A DNA stretch of 43,609 nt from an uncultured Flavobacteriales bacterium (GCA_938074325.1 CALJFZ010000006.1:1-43609), one strand, 5' to 3'; shown: positions 7,996 to 16,510, counted from the stretch's first letter. Program-made: numbers and translations. Notes: generated by a model from the letters alone, not told the origin.

Positions 7996-8684
7996 GGCAA
8001 AAAGAGTTGGGGAAGCCCCGTTTCCAACCAATCGGCCACCGGTTGAAACAACGGAATAAACAGAAAAGCGGGCGTGAAATTGAGCAGGGGAAAGGAACGC
8101 ACCTTCAACAAGTCCAGCCCCAATGCCAGGAGCAGCAATCCGCCCAATCCCGTCAGGTCCGCAATCAAGGCATCCGACCACGCGGCTCCCCAGAATGCAA
8201 ATGCGGCGGTAAGTGCGCCTTGGATAAGGAGGACCGCAGGAGCGGCGAGGAGCACCCCTCGGCCCAATGCTGCCGCAAGGAATGCAGAGCTCACCAAGTC
8301 CATGGAGCCCTTGATGAACAACACGGTGGAATCGTCGTTGAGGCCGTCCTGCATGCATCCGATGAGGGTCATTGCCCCGACGCAGAAAAGCAAGACGGAC
8401 TGCACCAAGGCTGTCCCGGTGCCTTCACCCAAGCGCGCAGTGGATTTCTTCATGCGTTCGTCGAGTTGAAGCGCATGGCCGCAAACGACCCCTGTGATCA
8501 ACGCCAGGAACACCGCGAAGAGGTTAGCGGTTTCGAGGCTCATTGCAATACCCAAGCCCAAGGTGAAAAGTCCGAGTGCTTGAAAGATGATTGCGTTCAA
8601 GCCATCGCTGAGGCGCTTGCCCAAAATCAATCCTGCGCTGGCGCCAATCGCCACGGTAACTGCATTGAACAAGGTTCCTACCAT
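7992..8684 (-). CDS. DUF554 family membrane protein
   Basis: A 230-residue, very hydrophobic protein with about seven predicted membrane segments and the DUF554 beginning MVGTLFNAVTVAIGASAGL. Members are small inner-membrane transport-like proteins of unknown substrate. The length is normal for the family. It is the first gene of a three-gene minus-strand set (DUF554, lysozyme-like, WYL regulator) joined by overlaps of 4 and 14 bp. It is divergent from tgt, with only 36 bp between the two starts. Confidence 0.9.
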   Translation of the reverse strand: MVGTLFNAVTVAIGASAGLILGKRLSDGLNAIIFQALGLFTLGLGIAMSLETANLFAVFLALITGVVCGHALQLDERMKKSTARLGEGTGTALVQSVLLFCVGAMTLIGCMQDGLNDDSTVLFIKGSMDLVSSAFLAAALGRGVLLAAPAVLLIQGALTAAFAFWGAAWSDALIADLTGLGGLLLLALGLDLLKVRSFPLLNFTPAFLFIPLFQPVADWLETGLPQLFLP

Positions 8685-8688
8685 GCTC

Positions 8689-8702
8689 CGAAGTTACATT
8701 TG
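8689..8702. promoter_or_regulatory. Overlapping divergent promoter boxes for DUF554 and tgt
   Basis: The 14-bp stretch CGAAGTTACATTTG reads TACATTTG on the plus strand (8695-8702), an exact -7 match 18 bp before tgt. On the minus strand it reads TAACTTCG (8689-8696), one mismatch, 4 bp before the DUF554 ATG. The two boxes share the TA step. If both are used, polymerase could not occupy both at once. Confidence 0.45.
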
Positions 8703-8720
8703 CACCAATTACGAAGCTTC

Positions 8721-9860
8721 ATGGCAGCGCTCAACTTTCAAATCGACGGCAAAGACCCTCAGTCCAAGGCACGTGCTGGACGGATTTCCACCGACCACGG
8801 GGTCATTGAGACGCCCATCTTCATGCCGGTCGGCACAGCAGGCACGGTGAAGTCGGTCCCCCAGCGTGACTTGAGCGAGGACATCCGAGCGCAGATCATT
8901 TTGGGCAATACCTACCATTTGTACCTGCGTCCGGGCACGGATGTGCTCGAAACCGGCGGCGGGTTGCACAAATTCATGGGCTGGGACCGCCCTATTTTGA
9001 CGGACAGCGGCGGTTATCAGGTATTCAGCCTGTCGGACCGCCGCAAGATTACCGAGGAGGGCGTGACGTTCAGCAGCCACATCGATGGCAGCAAGCACCT
9101 GTTTAGCCCGGAGTCTTCGATGGACATCCAGCGCAGCATCGGCGCCGACATCATCATGGCCTTTGATGAGTGCCCTCCGTACCCGAGCGATTACGGGTAT
9201 GCACGGGAATCCATGGAACGCACGCATCGGTGGTTGGACCGGTGCATCGACCACCTGAAGGTGAGTCCCGCCAAATACGGCTATGACCAACATCTCTTTC
9301 CCATTGTGCAAGGATCGACGTACAAGGACTTACGCGTGGCGTCTGCCGAGGCCATTGCCGAGCGAGGTGCGAGTGGAAACGCCATCGGTGGTCTGAGTGT
9401 CGGTGAACCGCACGAAGCCATGTACGAGATGACGGAAATCGTTTGCAATGTTTTGCCTGAGGACAAACCTCGGTACCTGATGGGAGTGGGGACACCAGAA
9501 AATTTATTGGAGAATATGGCGTTGGGAGTGGACATGTTCGACTGCGTCATGCCCACCCGAAACGCCCGCCACGGGTTGCTGTTCACCTGGAACGGAACAC
9601 TCAACATGAAAAACGGCAAGTGGGCCAACGATCATTCCCCGCTCGATCCACTCGGCACGTCGCCCGTCGACGCACATTACTCCAAAGCCTACGTGCGGCA
9701 TTTGCTCAAAGCGAATGAATACCTGGGGCTGTACATCTGCAGCGTGCACAACTTGGCCTTTTACTTGGAGTTGGCCCGCCAAGCGCGGCAGCACATCCTT
9801 GCCGGTGATTTTGCGGCGTGGAAGGATTCCGTGGTCCCAGCTTTGAACCAACGCCTCTGA
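8721..9860 (+). CDS. tgt: tRNA-guanine transglycosylase
   Basis: A 379-residue enzyme that swaps guanine 34 for a queuosine precursor in GUN-anticodon tRNAs. The acid/base Asp is D95 in DSGGYQVF, and the nucleophile Asp is D274 in MFDCVMPTRNARHG. QGS (197-199) and the glycine-rich GGLSVGEP segment are also present. The usual zinc site CxCxxC...H is incomplete: the region at 304-318 (NDHSPLDPLGTSPVD) has no cysteines, while the His is kept at H343 in SVHNL. From memory this Cys-less form is shared by Bacteroidota Tgt proteins. The ATG at 8721 fits the family N-terminus. The longer frame runs antisense through DUF554 and is not coding. The gene is followed closely by the permease. Confidence 0.95.
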   Translation: MAALNFQIDGKDPQSKARAGRISTDHGVIETPIFMPVGTAGTVKSVPQRDLSEDIRAQIILGNTYHLYLRPGTDVLETGGGLHKFMGWDRPILTDSGGYQVFSLSDRRKITEEGVTFSSHIDGSKHLFSPESSMDIQRSIGADIIMAFDECPPYPSDYGYARESMERTHRWLDRCIDHLKVSPAKYGYDQHLFPIVQGSTYKDLRVASAEAIAERGASGNAIGGLSVGEPHEAMYEMTEIVCNVLPEDKPRYLMGVGTPENLLENMALGVDMFDCVMPTRNARHGLLFTWNGTLNMKNGKWANDHSPLDPLGTSPVDAHYSKAYVRHLLKANEYLGLYICSVHNLAFYLELARQARQHILAGDFAAWKDSVVPALNQRL

Positions 9861-9866
9861 TTGCTC

Positions 9867-10988
9867 ATGGCCCGCTTTCCCCTCCAGCGCCTCGATCGGT
9901 ACATCGCCAAGAAGTTCCTCACGACGTTCTTCTTCATGATTGCGGTGTTCTGCGTCGTTGCGGTGGTCTTTGATTTGATGGAAAATGTGGGGAGGTTGTT
10001 GGCCAACCAAGCCCCGTTGGGAGGCACCCTGTTGTACTACCTGAGCTTCTGCTTTCACTTTGGTAATCTGCTCAGCGGCTTCATCGTCTTTTTGACCATC
10101 ATTTGGTTCACGAGCCGCATGGCGCAGAACACGGAAATTGTGGCGATGTTGAGCTCGGGCATGAGCTTTACGCGGCTGATGCGGCCGTATTTTCTGGCGT
10201 CATCCGTGCTCGTCTTGCTGTCTTTATTGGTGTCGCATTACATCTTGCCGAAGGCCAATGAAAGCAAGGTCGATTTTGAGGTGCAGTACGTTCACGTGAA
10301 TTTTCACATCAGCGATCAACACATGTACCGGGAGATATCGCCGGGCGTGGTGGCGTACTTCCGATCAATCACCGTGGACCGCAATACGGGCTACCGCTTT
10401 CAACTGGAACGTTGGGGAGACGAAGGTGAGCTTGAGCAGCGGATTTTGGCGGCTAAGGCGACTTGGCTGGAAGAGGACAGCGTCTGGCGTCTGGTCAATG
10501 CCCGCATCCGGGACATCGCCCCCGACGGCTCCGAAAACCTGCGTTACGTCACCCGCCACGACACCACGTTGGATATGCGCATCAGCGATTTTGGACAGCG
10601 CGCCGTCATGACTTCGACGCTGACCACCCCGCGGTTGGACGAGCACATTGAAAACGAGACCAAACGAGGAGCCAAAGTGGCCAACTTGAAACTCAACCGG
10701 TACGGGCGCACAGCCAACCCCTTTTCCATTTACGTGCTCATGCTCATCGGTGTGGGCATCGCAGCCCGTAAGCTCCGTGGCGGCATGGGCTTCCACCTGT
10801 TTTTGGCGGTGGTGACGGGCTTTCTTTTTGTGTTTGCTTCTAAGATCATCACGGTCTATGCAGCCTCTGTGGTACTGCCGCCCGATGCCCTGATTTCCAC
10901 TGATAACTGGCTTCGACTGGCCGCGTGGTTGCCCAATTTGATCTTTGCCGGGCTCGGCGGGTTGATTTGCTGGAAAGCACCCAAGTAA
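9867..10988 (+). CDS. LptF/LptG family lipopolysaccharide export permease
   Basis: A 373-residue inner-membrane protein of the LptF/LptG (YjgP/YjgQ) family. It forms the transmembrane part of the ABC exporter that lifts lipopolysaccharide from the inner membrane to the LptC/LptA bridge. Three N-terminal membrane segments (about residues 20-45, 60-85, 100-125), a central periplasmic beta-jellyroll (about 130-270) and three C-terminal segments are visible. The N-terminal LDRYIAKKFLTTFF is typical. The ATG at 9867 is preferred over an in-frame TTG at 9861. It starts 6 bp after tgt and ends exactly where the convergent ispE stop begins. Whether this is the F or the G paralogue cannot be told here. 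Confidence 0.9.
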   Translation: MARFPLQRLDRYIAKKFLTTFFFMIAVFCVVAVVFDLMENVGRLLANQAPLGGTLLYYLSFCFHFGNLLSGFIVFLTIIWFTSRMAQNTEIVAMLSSGMSFTRLMRPYFLASSVLVLLSLLVSHYILPKANESKVDFEVQYVHVNFHISDQHMYREISPGVVAYFRSITVDRNTGYRFQLERWGDEGELEQRILAAKATWLEEDSVWRLVNARIRDIAPDGSENLRYVTRHDTTLDMRISDFGQRAVMTSTLTTPRLDEHIENETKRGAKVANLKLNRYGRTANPFSIYVLMLIGVGIAARKLRGGMGFHLFLAVVTGFLFVFASKIITVYAASVVLPPDALISTDNWLRLAAWLPNLIFAGLGGLICWKAPK

Positions 10989-11825
10989 TCAGGGGTTGGC
11001 CACAACAGCAAACGCCGGCCAACCCTGCTCACGCGCAGCTTCACATGCCTGTTGCGCGGCCTCTTCATCGGCGAAGATGCCGAAGCACGCACTCCCCGTT
11101 CCCGTCATCTGGCTGTATACCGCACCTGATTTGGTCAGCAGATTTCGCACGGCTGCGATGCGCGGGTGGAGGTGTTCAATGCCCGGTTGGAAGTCGTTGC
11201 GCAAGAGTTCGGACCAATTCGCGATGGGCGCCGCAGACAGCATTCCCCAGTCCAGTCCGCTTGGTGCCGGGGAGATGCCGGCAAAGGCTTCCCGCGTGCT
11301 GACGTGAATGCCGGGATGCGCGATGGCGATCCACATTCCTTCAGGGAAATCAAAGTCCCATGGCGCCAGGTGCTCGCCGCGACCGGTCACATGGGCGGGG
11401 TGTGCCTTCCAAAAGAAAGGACAGTCGGAGCCCAGTTCTGCGGCCAGCGCCTCACCCTGTATGTCGTCGATTCCCAGTTCGAAAAGGAGATTGAGGAGCT
11501 TCAGCATGCACGTGCCGTCCGAGCTGCCTCCGCCTAAACCCGCACCCATGGGAATGCATTTGTGCAGATGCGCCTTAACGCCTCCGATACCAAATCGGTC
11601 CTGCAATAGGACATAGGCTCGGCTGACGAGGTTGTCCGTGGCATCGCCTTCAATGCTCAATCCCGTGATCTTCAGGTCCAATCCCGGAGTGTCCTTCCGG
11701 TGCACTTCTAGCACATCGTTCCAACCCACAGGCCAAAACACGCTTTCCAAATCATGGAAGCCATCGCTTCGTTTTCCGGTGACGAAGAGACCGAGGTTGA
11801 TCTTGGCGGGGGCAAATCCAATCAT
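10989..11825 (-). CDS. ispE: 4-(cytidine 5'-diphospho)-2-C-methyl-D-erythritol kinase
   Basis: A 278-residue GHMP kinase that phosphorylates CDP-methylerythritol in the non-mevalonate isoprenoid pathway. The N-terminal APAKINLGLFV and the GHMP ATP loop PMGAGLGGGSSDG (92-104) are diagnostic. C-terminal GHMP segment MTGTGSACFGIF is also present. I chose the ATG at 11825: this leaves 4 bp after the era stop and matches the family N-terminus, whereas the upstream ATG at 11870 would add 15 Ser/Asp-rich residues inside era. It is the second gene of an era-ispE pair and converges on the LptF/G gene with no spacer. Confidence 0.95.
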   Translation of the reverse strand: MIGFAPAKINLGLFVTGKRSDGFHDLESVFWPVGWNDVLEVHRKDTPGLDLKITGLSIEGDATDNLVSRAYVLLQDRFGIGGVKAHLHKCIPMGAGLGGGSSDGTCMLKLLNLLFELGIDDIQGEALAAELGSDCPFFWKAHPAHVTGRGEHLAPWDFDFPEGMWIAIAHPGIHVSTREAFAGISPAPSGLDWGMLSAAPIANWSELLRNDFQPGIEHLHPRIAAVRNLLTKSGAVYSQMTGTGSACFGIFADEEAAQQACEAAREQGWPAFAVVANP

Positions 11826-11829
11826 GTCC

Positions 11830-12732
11830 TCACTCGAGGTAACCGAGTCGCTTGAGTTTGCGCTCATCATCGCGCCAGTCCTTATCGACTTTTACATAGA
11901 GGTCCAAGAAGACGCGTCGGCCGATGAATTTCTCGATGTCACGTCGTGCATCCGTGCCTACCCGTTTGATCATGCTGCCACCTTTACCGATGACAATTTG
12001 CTTTTGACTGTCGCGCGCCACGCGAATTTCCGCTCGGATTTTGACGATGCTCTCTTCTTCGACATACGCGTCGACAACTACTTCACAGGAGTAGGGGATC
12101 TCTTGCTTGAAGTGGGTGAGGATTTTTTCCCGGATGATCTCAGAGATGAAGAAGCGCATGGGCTTGTTCGTCAATTCATCTTTTGGGAAATATGGCGGGC
12201 TGACGGGCAGCTGCTCGACGATGCGGTCGAGTAACTGGTCGATGTTGAATCCGTGTAAGGCACTGATGGGAGCTACGGTCGCCCGGGGAATTTTACCCTG
12301 CCAGTACGCAATCCTTTCTGCGACGTAACCTTGATCTGCAGAGAGGTCAATTTTGTTGATGAGGATGAACACCGGGATGTCCATGTCGGCAATTTTGGCA
12401 AACGTCTCGGGATGGGCCAAATCGTCTTCGTTAATGTCCGTAACCATCAAGATGAGGTCGGCATCCTGCAAAGCTGTGCGGACAAACTTCATCATGCCTT
12501 CCTGTAGCTTGTACGCAGGGTCCAACACGCCAGGAGTATCGCTGTAAACGATTTGATAGTTCGGCTCGTTGACCAGGCCCATGATGCGATGTCGGGTGGT
12601 TTGCGCCTTCTTATTGATGATGCTCAACCGCTCACCGACCAACTGATTCATCAGGGTACTCTTGCCCACATTGGGTGAACCAATGATGTTGACGAAACCG
12701 GCGCGGTGAGGGGTGTCTTGTTTTTGGGTCAT
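11830..12732 (-). CDS. era: GTPase Era
   Basis: A 300-residue ribosome-assembly GTPase that binds 16S rRNA near its 3' end during 30S maturation. G motifs are G1 GSPNVGKST (18-26), G3 DTPG (65-68) and G4 NKID (126-129). The C-terminal KH RNA-binding domain has IVIGKGGSMIK (246-256). The ATG at 12732 gives the normal N-terminus; a longer frame to 12771 adds 13 residues across the likely promoter side and is not preferred. A perfect minus-strand -7 box lies 23 bp upstream. It shares its upstream region with the divergent initiator tRNA gene. Confidence 0.97.
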   Translation of the reverse strand: MTQKQDTPHRAGFVNIIGSPNVGKSTLMNQLVGERLSIINKKAQTTRHRIMGLVNEPNYQIVYSDTPGVLDPAYKLQEGMMKFVRTALQDADLILMVTDINEDDLAHPETFAKIADMDIPVFILINKIDLSADQGYVAERIAYWQGKIPRATVAPISALHGFNIDQLLDRIVEQLPVSPPYFPKDELTNKPMRFFISEIIREKILTHFKQEIPYSCEVVVDAYVEEESIVKIRAEIRVARDSQKQIVIGKGGSMIKRVGTDARRDIEKFIGRRVFLDLYVKVDKDWRDDERKLKRLGYLE

Positions 12733-12755
12733 GGACGGGGTTGCCAATTGCTCCA

Positions 12756-12763
12756 CAAAGGTA
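12756..12763 (-). promoter_or_regulatory. Promoter -7 box for era-ispE
   Basis: The minus strand reads TACCTTTG, an exact match to TAnnTTTG, 23 bp upstream of the era ATG. No obvious TTG lies at the -33 spacing. Confidence 0.55.
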
Positions 12764-12790
12764 CGGGACACAGAACTTGTTTAATATCCT

Positions 12791-12821
12791 TTTGGTGAAA
12801 TGGAACTTGAGTGTATATTTG
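12791..12821 (+). promoter_or_regulatory. Promoter of the initiator tRNA gene
   Basis: A -33 TTTG (12791-12794) and a -7 TATATTTG (12814-12821) are separated by 19 bp, the best full match to the Bacteroidota promoter in this window. Transcription would begin near 12828, about 26 bp before the tRNA. Confidence 0.7.
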
Positions 12822-12853
12822 CCGTCCCGTTCGCGTGAGCAACGGGTGGACAT

Positions 12854-12926
<73 letters not shown>

Positions 12927-12950
12927 CGAAGCACGAAAGGTGCAAAAACA

Positions 12951-12979
12951 AAAAAAGCCGCATCACTGCGGCTTTTTTT
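12951..12979. terminator. Bidirectional terminator after tRNA-Met
   Basis: The hairpin has stem AAAAAAGCCGCA (12951-12962), loop TCAC, and stem TGCGGCTTTTTT (12967-12978), with T-runs on both strands. It ends the tRNA transcript on the plus strand and the convergent haloperoxidase-like gene (stop at 13001) on the minus strand. Confidence 0.9.
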
Positions 12980-13000
12980 ATGCGGTCAATTGCGCACTGC

Positions 13001-15166
13001 TTACGGGCAGATGTCGCCGAACAATGTTAAGAACACCAACAAATCAGCCGATCCAATCGTGGCATTCCCGTCAAAGTCATACGCCCCCGCCCAGTCGTTG
13101 CTGAATGCCGAAAGGAACATGAGGAAATCGCCCACGTTGACCACGGCGTCAGCATTGAAATCACCGGGACAGTAACCACCGGGGATGGATCCAGCGCCTC
13201 CGCAGCCGGCTGCCCATTCTGGGAAGGCATAACCTTCAGCGCAGTGGAAGGCTTGGATGCCCACTTCAACACCAATTTGACGTCCGCGCCCGTCGTCCAT
13301 GGGCGGATGGATGCCACCCCACATGCGGGACAACGCGCTTTCATTGGCGGCGTCGTAATACGTCGCCCACTGCAATTCGAAATTCATTGATGGACCGTCT
13401 TCGAAAACCAGGAACTGGTTCATGGTCACAGGGAAAGACCCCAATCCACCTGGGAAGTATTCGCTGCCCGTCAACAATGTCAGCACCTCTGCTGCCGCAC
13501 GGGAGAAGGTAGAGTGTCCACTTACGTAGCCTGCAAAAGGCGGCGTCACAAACGAGGGGCGTTGGTACGGCCACCAGTTCTTCGCCAAAATCCATCCGAC
13601 ACCCGCTTCGTCAATGAAAGGAACCTCCACATAATCAGGCCCGCGCCACGCATAGACCTTCATTTCACCCACTGCCTCGGGGTTCCAGGTGGCCAGAGGG
13701 TCACCTTCCTCCACCACTTCAATGTAGCCTGGGATGATCGGAAGTCCAGAAGGGTGATAGTTGGCCAAGGTGGTGTCCGAGCTTTGGCCCATTTCCGCCA
13801 TGTACCGAATGGCACTCACGGGTCGGGTATAATCGTAATAGCCTTTGACGCTCCACGTTGCTACAGCCGAATCGTGCATGGCACCTGCCAACGCGAGGTA
13901 GGCTTTGACCGTGTATTCGAGCTTGTCAATCAGCGGTCCTTGACCACGCCATCGGAGCACGTATTCTGGGTACTCCATGATTTCGTTCAAGATGGTGAAC
14001 CAGTGGCCCGGAGGGGTTTCCGAGTCGGGACCATCGGCCCAAAATTCTGCAAGGCACCGTGCGTAGTCCCCGCGTGGGACCATCTGCGGCTCGTACGGTT
14101 CCCCGGTGAAGGGATTGACGTCGTGGCCCGGGTGCACGCCGCCTCCGTTGAAAAAGTCATAGAATTCGGGGAATTCAGCGGGGTCGGTTGTGAACCCCCC
14201 ATCGCTGCCCATGTTGCCCGGTGAGATGTCCCACATGACGCCATCGGTGGGATCCAAGTGCGACGACCAAACGGATACCATGGCGAAGTTCCACTTCCAC
14301 GAATCGTCCAATCCGCCGGCCACGGTGGTAGAGTCCAGGTGCACCGGTGCCCCTGGGTTTTTCCAAACATGGAAGGAGCAGCTGTCGCGGTCGAGAACCT
14401 CGAGGTCTGCCGAGTCCAAGGCGAACGGTACGACCTCGCCCCATTCGGGCCCCACGAACGCCGGTATTTCGGAGCTCACATTGCCGCTCTGGTCAATGAA
14501 CAAAGTCAGTTCAATCGGTTGCCAACGGTTGGGGTCGATGACGTCCGGATTTCCGGGCATTTCCGGTTGGATGTTCGGATTGACCGGTGAATAACACTCT
14601 GCTTCGTACGCGTTGATTTCGTTGGATCCATCTTGTAGGCCAAAGGCGATGATCTGTTCGGCCACGTAGTTACCCAACGCCGCCGGGCCATCATTTTGGT
14701 AGTCTGTGGAAGTCACGCCGATGTCGTACCCCAGCATCGCCATCTGGGTGTTGATGTTGAACATGGTGATGTCGCCGTCGGGAGAATCCGCGAAGCGCTG
14801 AATCATGATGCGGTACACCGCATAGCTGATGGCCTCTGCCCGGGCTGCGAGCACGGCTTCCTCCGTCTCCGGAATGTCGACCCCTTCAAATGGGCAGTAA
14901 AATCCCGCCCATGTTTTACCCAAGAAAAAGTTTTCGGTCGGACCTTCGTCATAGGCAGCCCAAATGTCAAACATGGCCACCGATGTGTGGAGTAAGTTTC
15001 GAGCGTGCACCGTGGGCCGAGCGAAGTCGTTTCGAATTCCCTCAAGCACTTCCTCGTTCCAGAGATGTGCGATGGTTTCGTCCTCGCCAAGTTGAGCGAC
15101 AGCGCTTGGCGAAAACCATGCAGAGAGTAAAAAAATGAGCAGTGGGATCTGCTTGATTGGGCTCAT
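13001..15166 (-). CDS. Secreted vanadium haloperoxidase/PAP2-like protein with dockerin-like tail
   Basis: A 721-residue secreted protein with a signal peptide (about residues 1-24, ending SAVAQ). The vanadium-haloperoxidase/acid-phosphatase signature is complete. KxxxxxxRP is at K441-P449 (KGYYDYTRP), the SGH motif at 549-551 holds a likely catalytic His, and SRxxxxxHxxxD is at S613-D624 (SRMWGGIHPPMD), with H620 in the vanadate/phosphate position. It may oxidise halides or act as a phosphatase; sequence alone does not decide. The C-terminus (666-721) has two EF-hand-like loops, DFNADAVVNVGD and DFDGNATIGSAD, between Cys666 and Cys720, like a dockerin pair. It ends against the terminator shared with the tRNA. 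Confidence 0.85.
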   Translation of the reverse strand: MSPIKQIPLLIFLLSAWFSPSAVAQLGEDETIAHLWNEEVLEGIRNDFARPTVHARNLLHTSVAMFDIWAAYDEGPTENFFLGKTWAGFYCPFEGVDIPETEEAVLAARAEAISYAVYRIMIQRFADSPDGDITMFNINTQMAMLGYDIGVTSTDYQNDGPAALGNYVAEQIIAFGLQDGSNEINAYEAECYSPVNPNIQPEMPGNPDVIDPNRWQPIELTLFIDQSGNVSSEIPAFVGPEWGEVVPFALDSADLEVLDRDSCSFHVWKNPGAPVHLDSTTVAGGLDDSWKWNFAMVSVWSSHLDPTDGVMWDISPGNMGSDGGFTTDPAEFPEFYDFFNGGGVHPGHDVNPFTGEPYEPQMVPRGDYARCLAEFWADGPDSETPPGHWFTILNEIMEYPEYVLRWRGQGPLIDKLEYTVKAYLALAGAMHDSAVATWSVKGYYDYTRPVSAIRYMAEMGQSSDTTLANYHPSGLPIIPGYIEVVEEGDPLATWNPEAVGEMKVYAWRGPDYVEVPFIDEAGVGWILAKNWWPYQRPSFVTPPFAGYVSGHSTFSRAAAEVLTLLTGSEYFPGGLGSFPVTMNQFLVFEDGPSMNFELQWATYYDAANESALSRMWGGIHPPMDDGRGRQIGVEVGIQAFHCAEGYAFPEWAAGCGGAGSIPGGYCPGDFNADAVVNVGDFLMFLSAFSNDWAGAYDFDGNATIGSADLLVFLTLFGDICP

Positions 15167-15239
15167 CAGGTAAAGGCTTTTTGGAGTCTAGAAAATTACC
15201 CACCTTTGAAGAGGAATCCAAACCAACCCACAAGTCAGA

Positions 15240-15614
15240 ATGAATACAAACACCACCACCCTGCTCGTCGCAGCTGCCTTTGCCCTGATTGGCTTTATCC
15301 TGGGCCGTGTAACGGCTCCACATCCACCAATCGCTAGTGGTCACTTTGAAGTAATGAAGCACTTCAGCGAAGGCGATGTGGCTGCATTTGGAGGAGAAGG
15401 CGAAGTTCAAGTCATCGTCAAATCCCTCGAAGATGGTGATTTCGAAGGCGACACAGTTTTTGCGATCCCCGGCGGTCAAGTGCACATGATCAAGGACGGT
15501 GAAGAAGTACAAGTTGAGGTCGAAATGACGGAGACCTCGGTCAACGAGTGGGTAGAGAAGAGTGATGATGAAGTCATCGTAAAAAAGCGCATCATCGTCA
15601 CTTCCGAAGACTGA
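15240..15614 (+). CDS. Small single-pass membrane protein, unknown
   Basis: A 124-residue protein with one N-terminal membrane segment (about residues 8-24, ending GRVTAPH) and a strongly acidic, Val/Glu-rich soluble domain. The alternating VQVIVKSLEDGDFEG and EEVQVEVEMTET pattern suggests a small beta-sheet domain, probably periplasmic. I do not recognise the family. It is divergent from the haloperoxidase-like gene (73 bp between starts) and ends 1 bp before the convergent pirin stop. A CACCTTTG sequence about 35 bp upstream is one base off the -7 box. Confidence 0.65.
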   Translation: MNTNTTTLLVAAAFALIGFILGRVTAPHPPIASGHFEVMKHFSEGDVAAFGGEGEVQVIVKSLEDGDFEGDTVFAIPGGQVHMIKDGEEVQVEVEMTETSVNEWVEKSDDEVIVKKRIIVTSED

Positions 15615-15615
15615 T

Positions 15616-16476
15616 TCACTCCACCAGCATGCCCATCTTGCCGTCGTGGTAATCAAAGATGGCCTGCTGCACTTCTTGAATGGTGTTCATGACGAACGGC
15701 CCGTGGCTGAAAACGGGTTCATGAAGTGGTGCTCCTGTGAGAGCTAGGATACGCACGGCATCCAAACATTCGATGGAGACCGAAGTGTCTGATCCTGATT
15801 CCAAGATGGCCATTTGCCGTCCCGTGACGGTCGTTCCGTCGATTAGAGCGTTGCCGTCCAAAACGTACAGCACGCCCACCCAATCCTCGGGAAGGGGGAG
15901 CGTTAGTTGAGCGCCGGGCTTCTCGCTTTTGAGGTTGGCAATGCGCATGGGGTGATGGGCCCGGATGGGGGAGGTATGGCCGTTCCACTCGCCTTGAACC
16001 AAGCCCATGTGCCAGCCGTCCTCTTCCCATGTCGGTGTATTGGATTTGGAAAGCGGTTGGTAGGCTGGCGCATCCATTTTGTGTGCTTTTGGGGTATTGA
16101 TCCAAAATTGAATCATCTCCAACAATCCGCCGTTGGCGGCCAATTCATCGCTGGGACGTTCGCTGTGCACAATGCCGGCTCCGCTGTCCATCCATTGGGT
16201 TCCGCCAGCGGTGACCACGTGGTCCGTGCCCAGGGAATCCCGGTGCCGCAACGACCCAGCGTAAATGCAAGTCACCGGACTGAATCCACGGTGCGGATGA
16301 GGACCCACACCCACTTCATCGGTGGCCTGATTCCCCGGCAAAACGTCCTGCCAATGGTGGATGAGCAGAAAAGGCCCAATGCGCTCGAGTTGCGGATGAG
16401 GGAGCGGTTGTTCGATCCAGTTTCCTCCCATGTTGACGCGCTGTGCGTTGATGATGTTTTTTACTCGGTTGCTCAT
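15616..16476 (-). CDS. Pirin family protein
   Basis: A 286-residue bicupin. The metal ligands of pirins are present: HPHRGF with H60 and H62, then H104 and E106 in GIVHSERP. Bacterial pirins bind iron or another metal; some have quercetin 2,3-dioxygenase activity and others regulate metabolism. Which applies here is unknown. The length and both cupin halves are normal (N-terminal about 20-135, C-terminal about 180-280). It is a single-gene unit facing the small membrane protein with a 1-bp gap, and divergent from the small lipoprotein gene. Confidence 0.9.
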   Translation of the reverse strand: MSNRVKNIINAQRVNMGGNWIEQPLPHPQLERIGPFLLIHHWQDVLPGNQATDEVGVGPHPHRGFSPVTCIYAGSLRHRDSLGTDHVVTAGGTQWMDSGAGIVHSERPSDELAANGGLLEMIQFWINTPKAHKMDAPAYQPLSKSNTPTWEEDGWHMGLVQGEWNGHTSPIRAHHPMRIANLKSEKPGAQLTLPLPEDWVGVLYVLDGNALIDGTTVTGRQMAILESGSDTSVSIECLDAVRILALTGAPLHEPVFSHGPFVMNTIQEVQQAIFDYHDGKMGMLVE

Positions 16477-16478
16477 GA

Positions 16479-16510
16479 TTGGCGATGCTTCAGAATCCGC
16501 GGTATATTTA
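16479..16510 (+). promoter_or_regulatory. Possible promoter of the small lipoprotein gene
   Basis: TTG (16479-16481) and TATATTTA (16503-16510) are 21 bp apart. The second is one base off TAnnTTTG and is 32 bp upstream of the ATG at 16543. Confidence 0.4.

Noticed and set aside
7996-8358. Extension of the lysozyme-like frame upstream of 7995
   Set aside because: It lies within DUF554 in another frame. The GTG at 7995 forms a 4-bp overlap and gives a proper membrane-anchor start.
7884-8720. Long N-terminal extension of the tgt reading frame
   Set aside because: It runs antisense through DUF554 and the lysozyme-like gene, is Gln/Lys/Cys-rich without domain character, and the true Tgt N-terminus begins at 8721.
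12931-12979. Possible small RNA or riboswitch after the tRNA
   Set aside because: The structure is fully explained as an intrinsic terminator.
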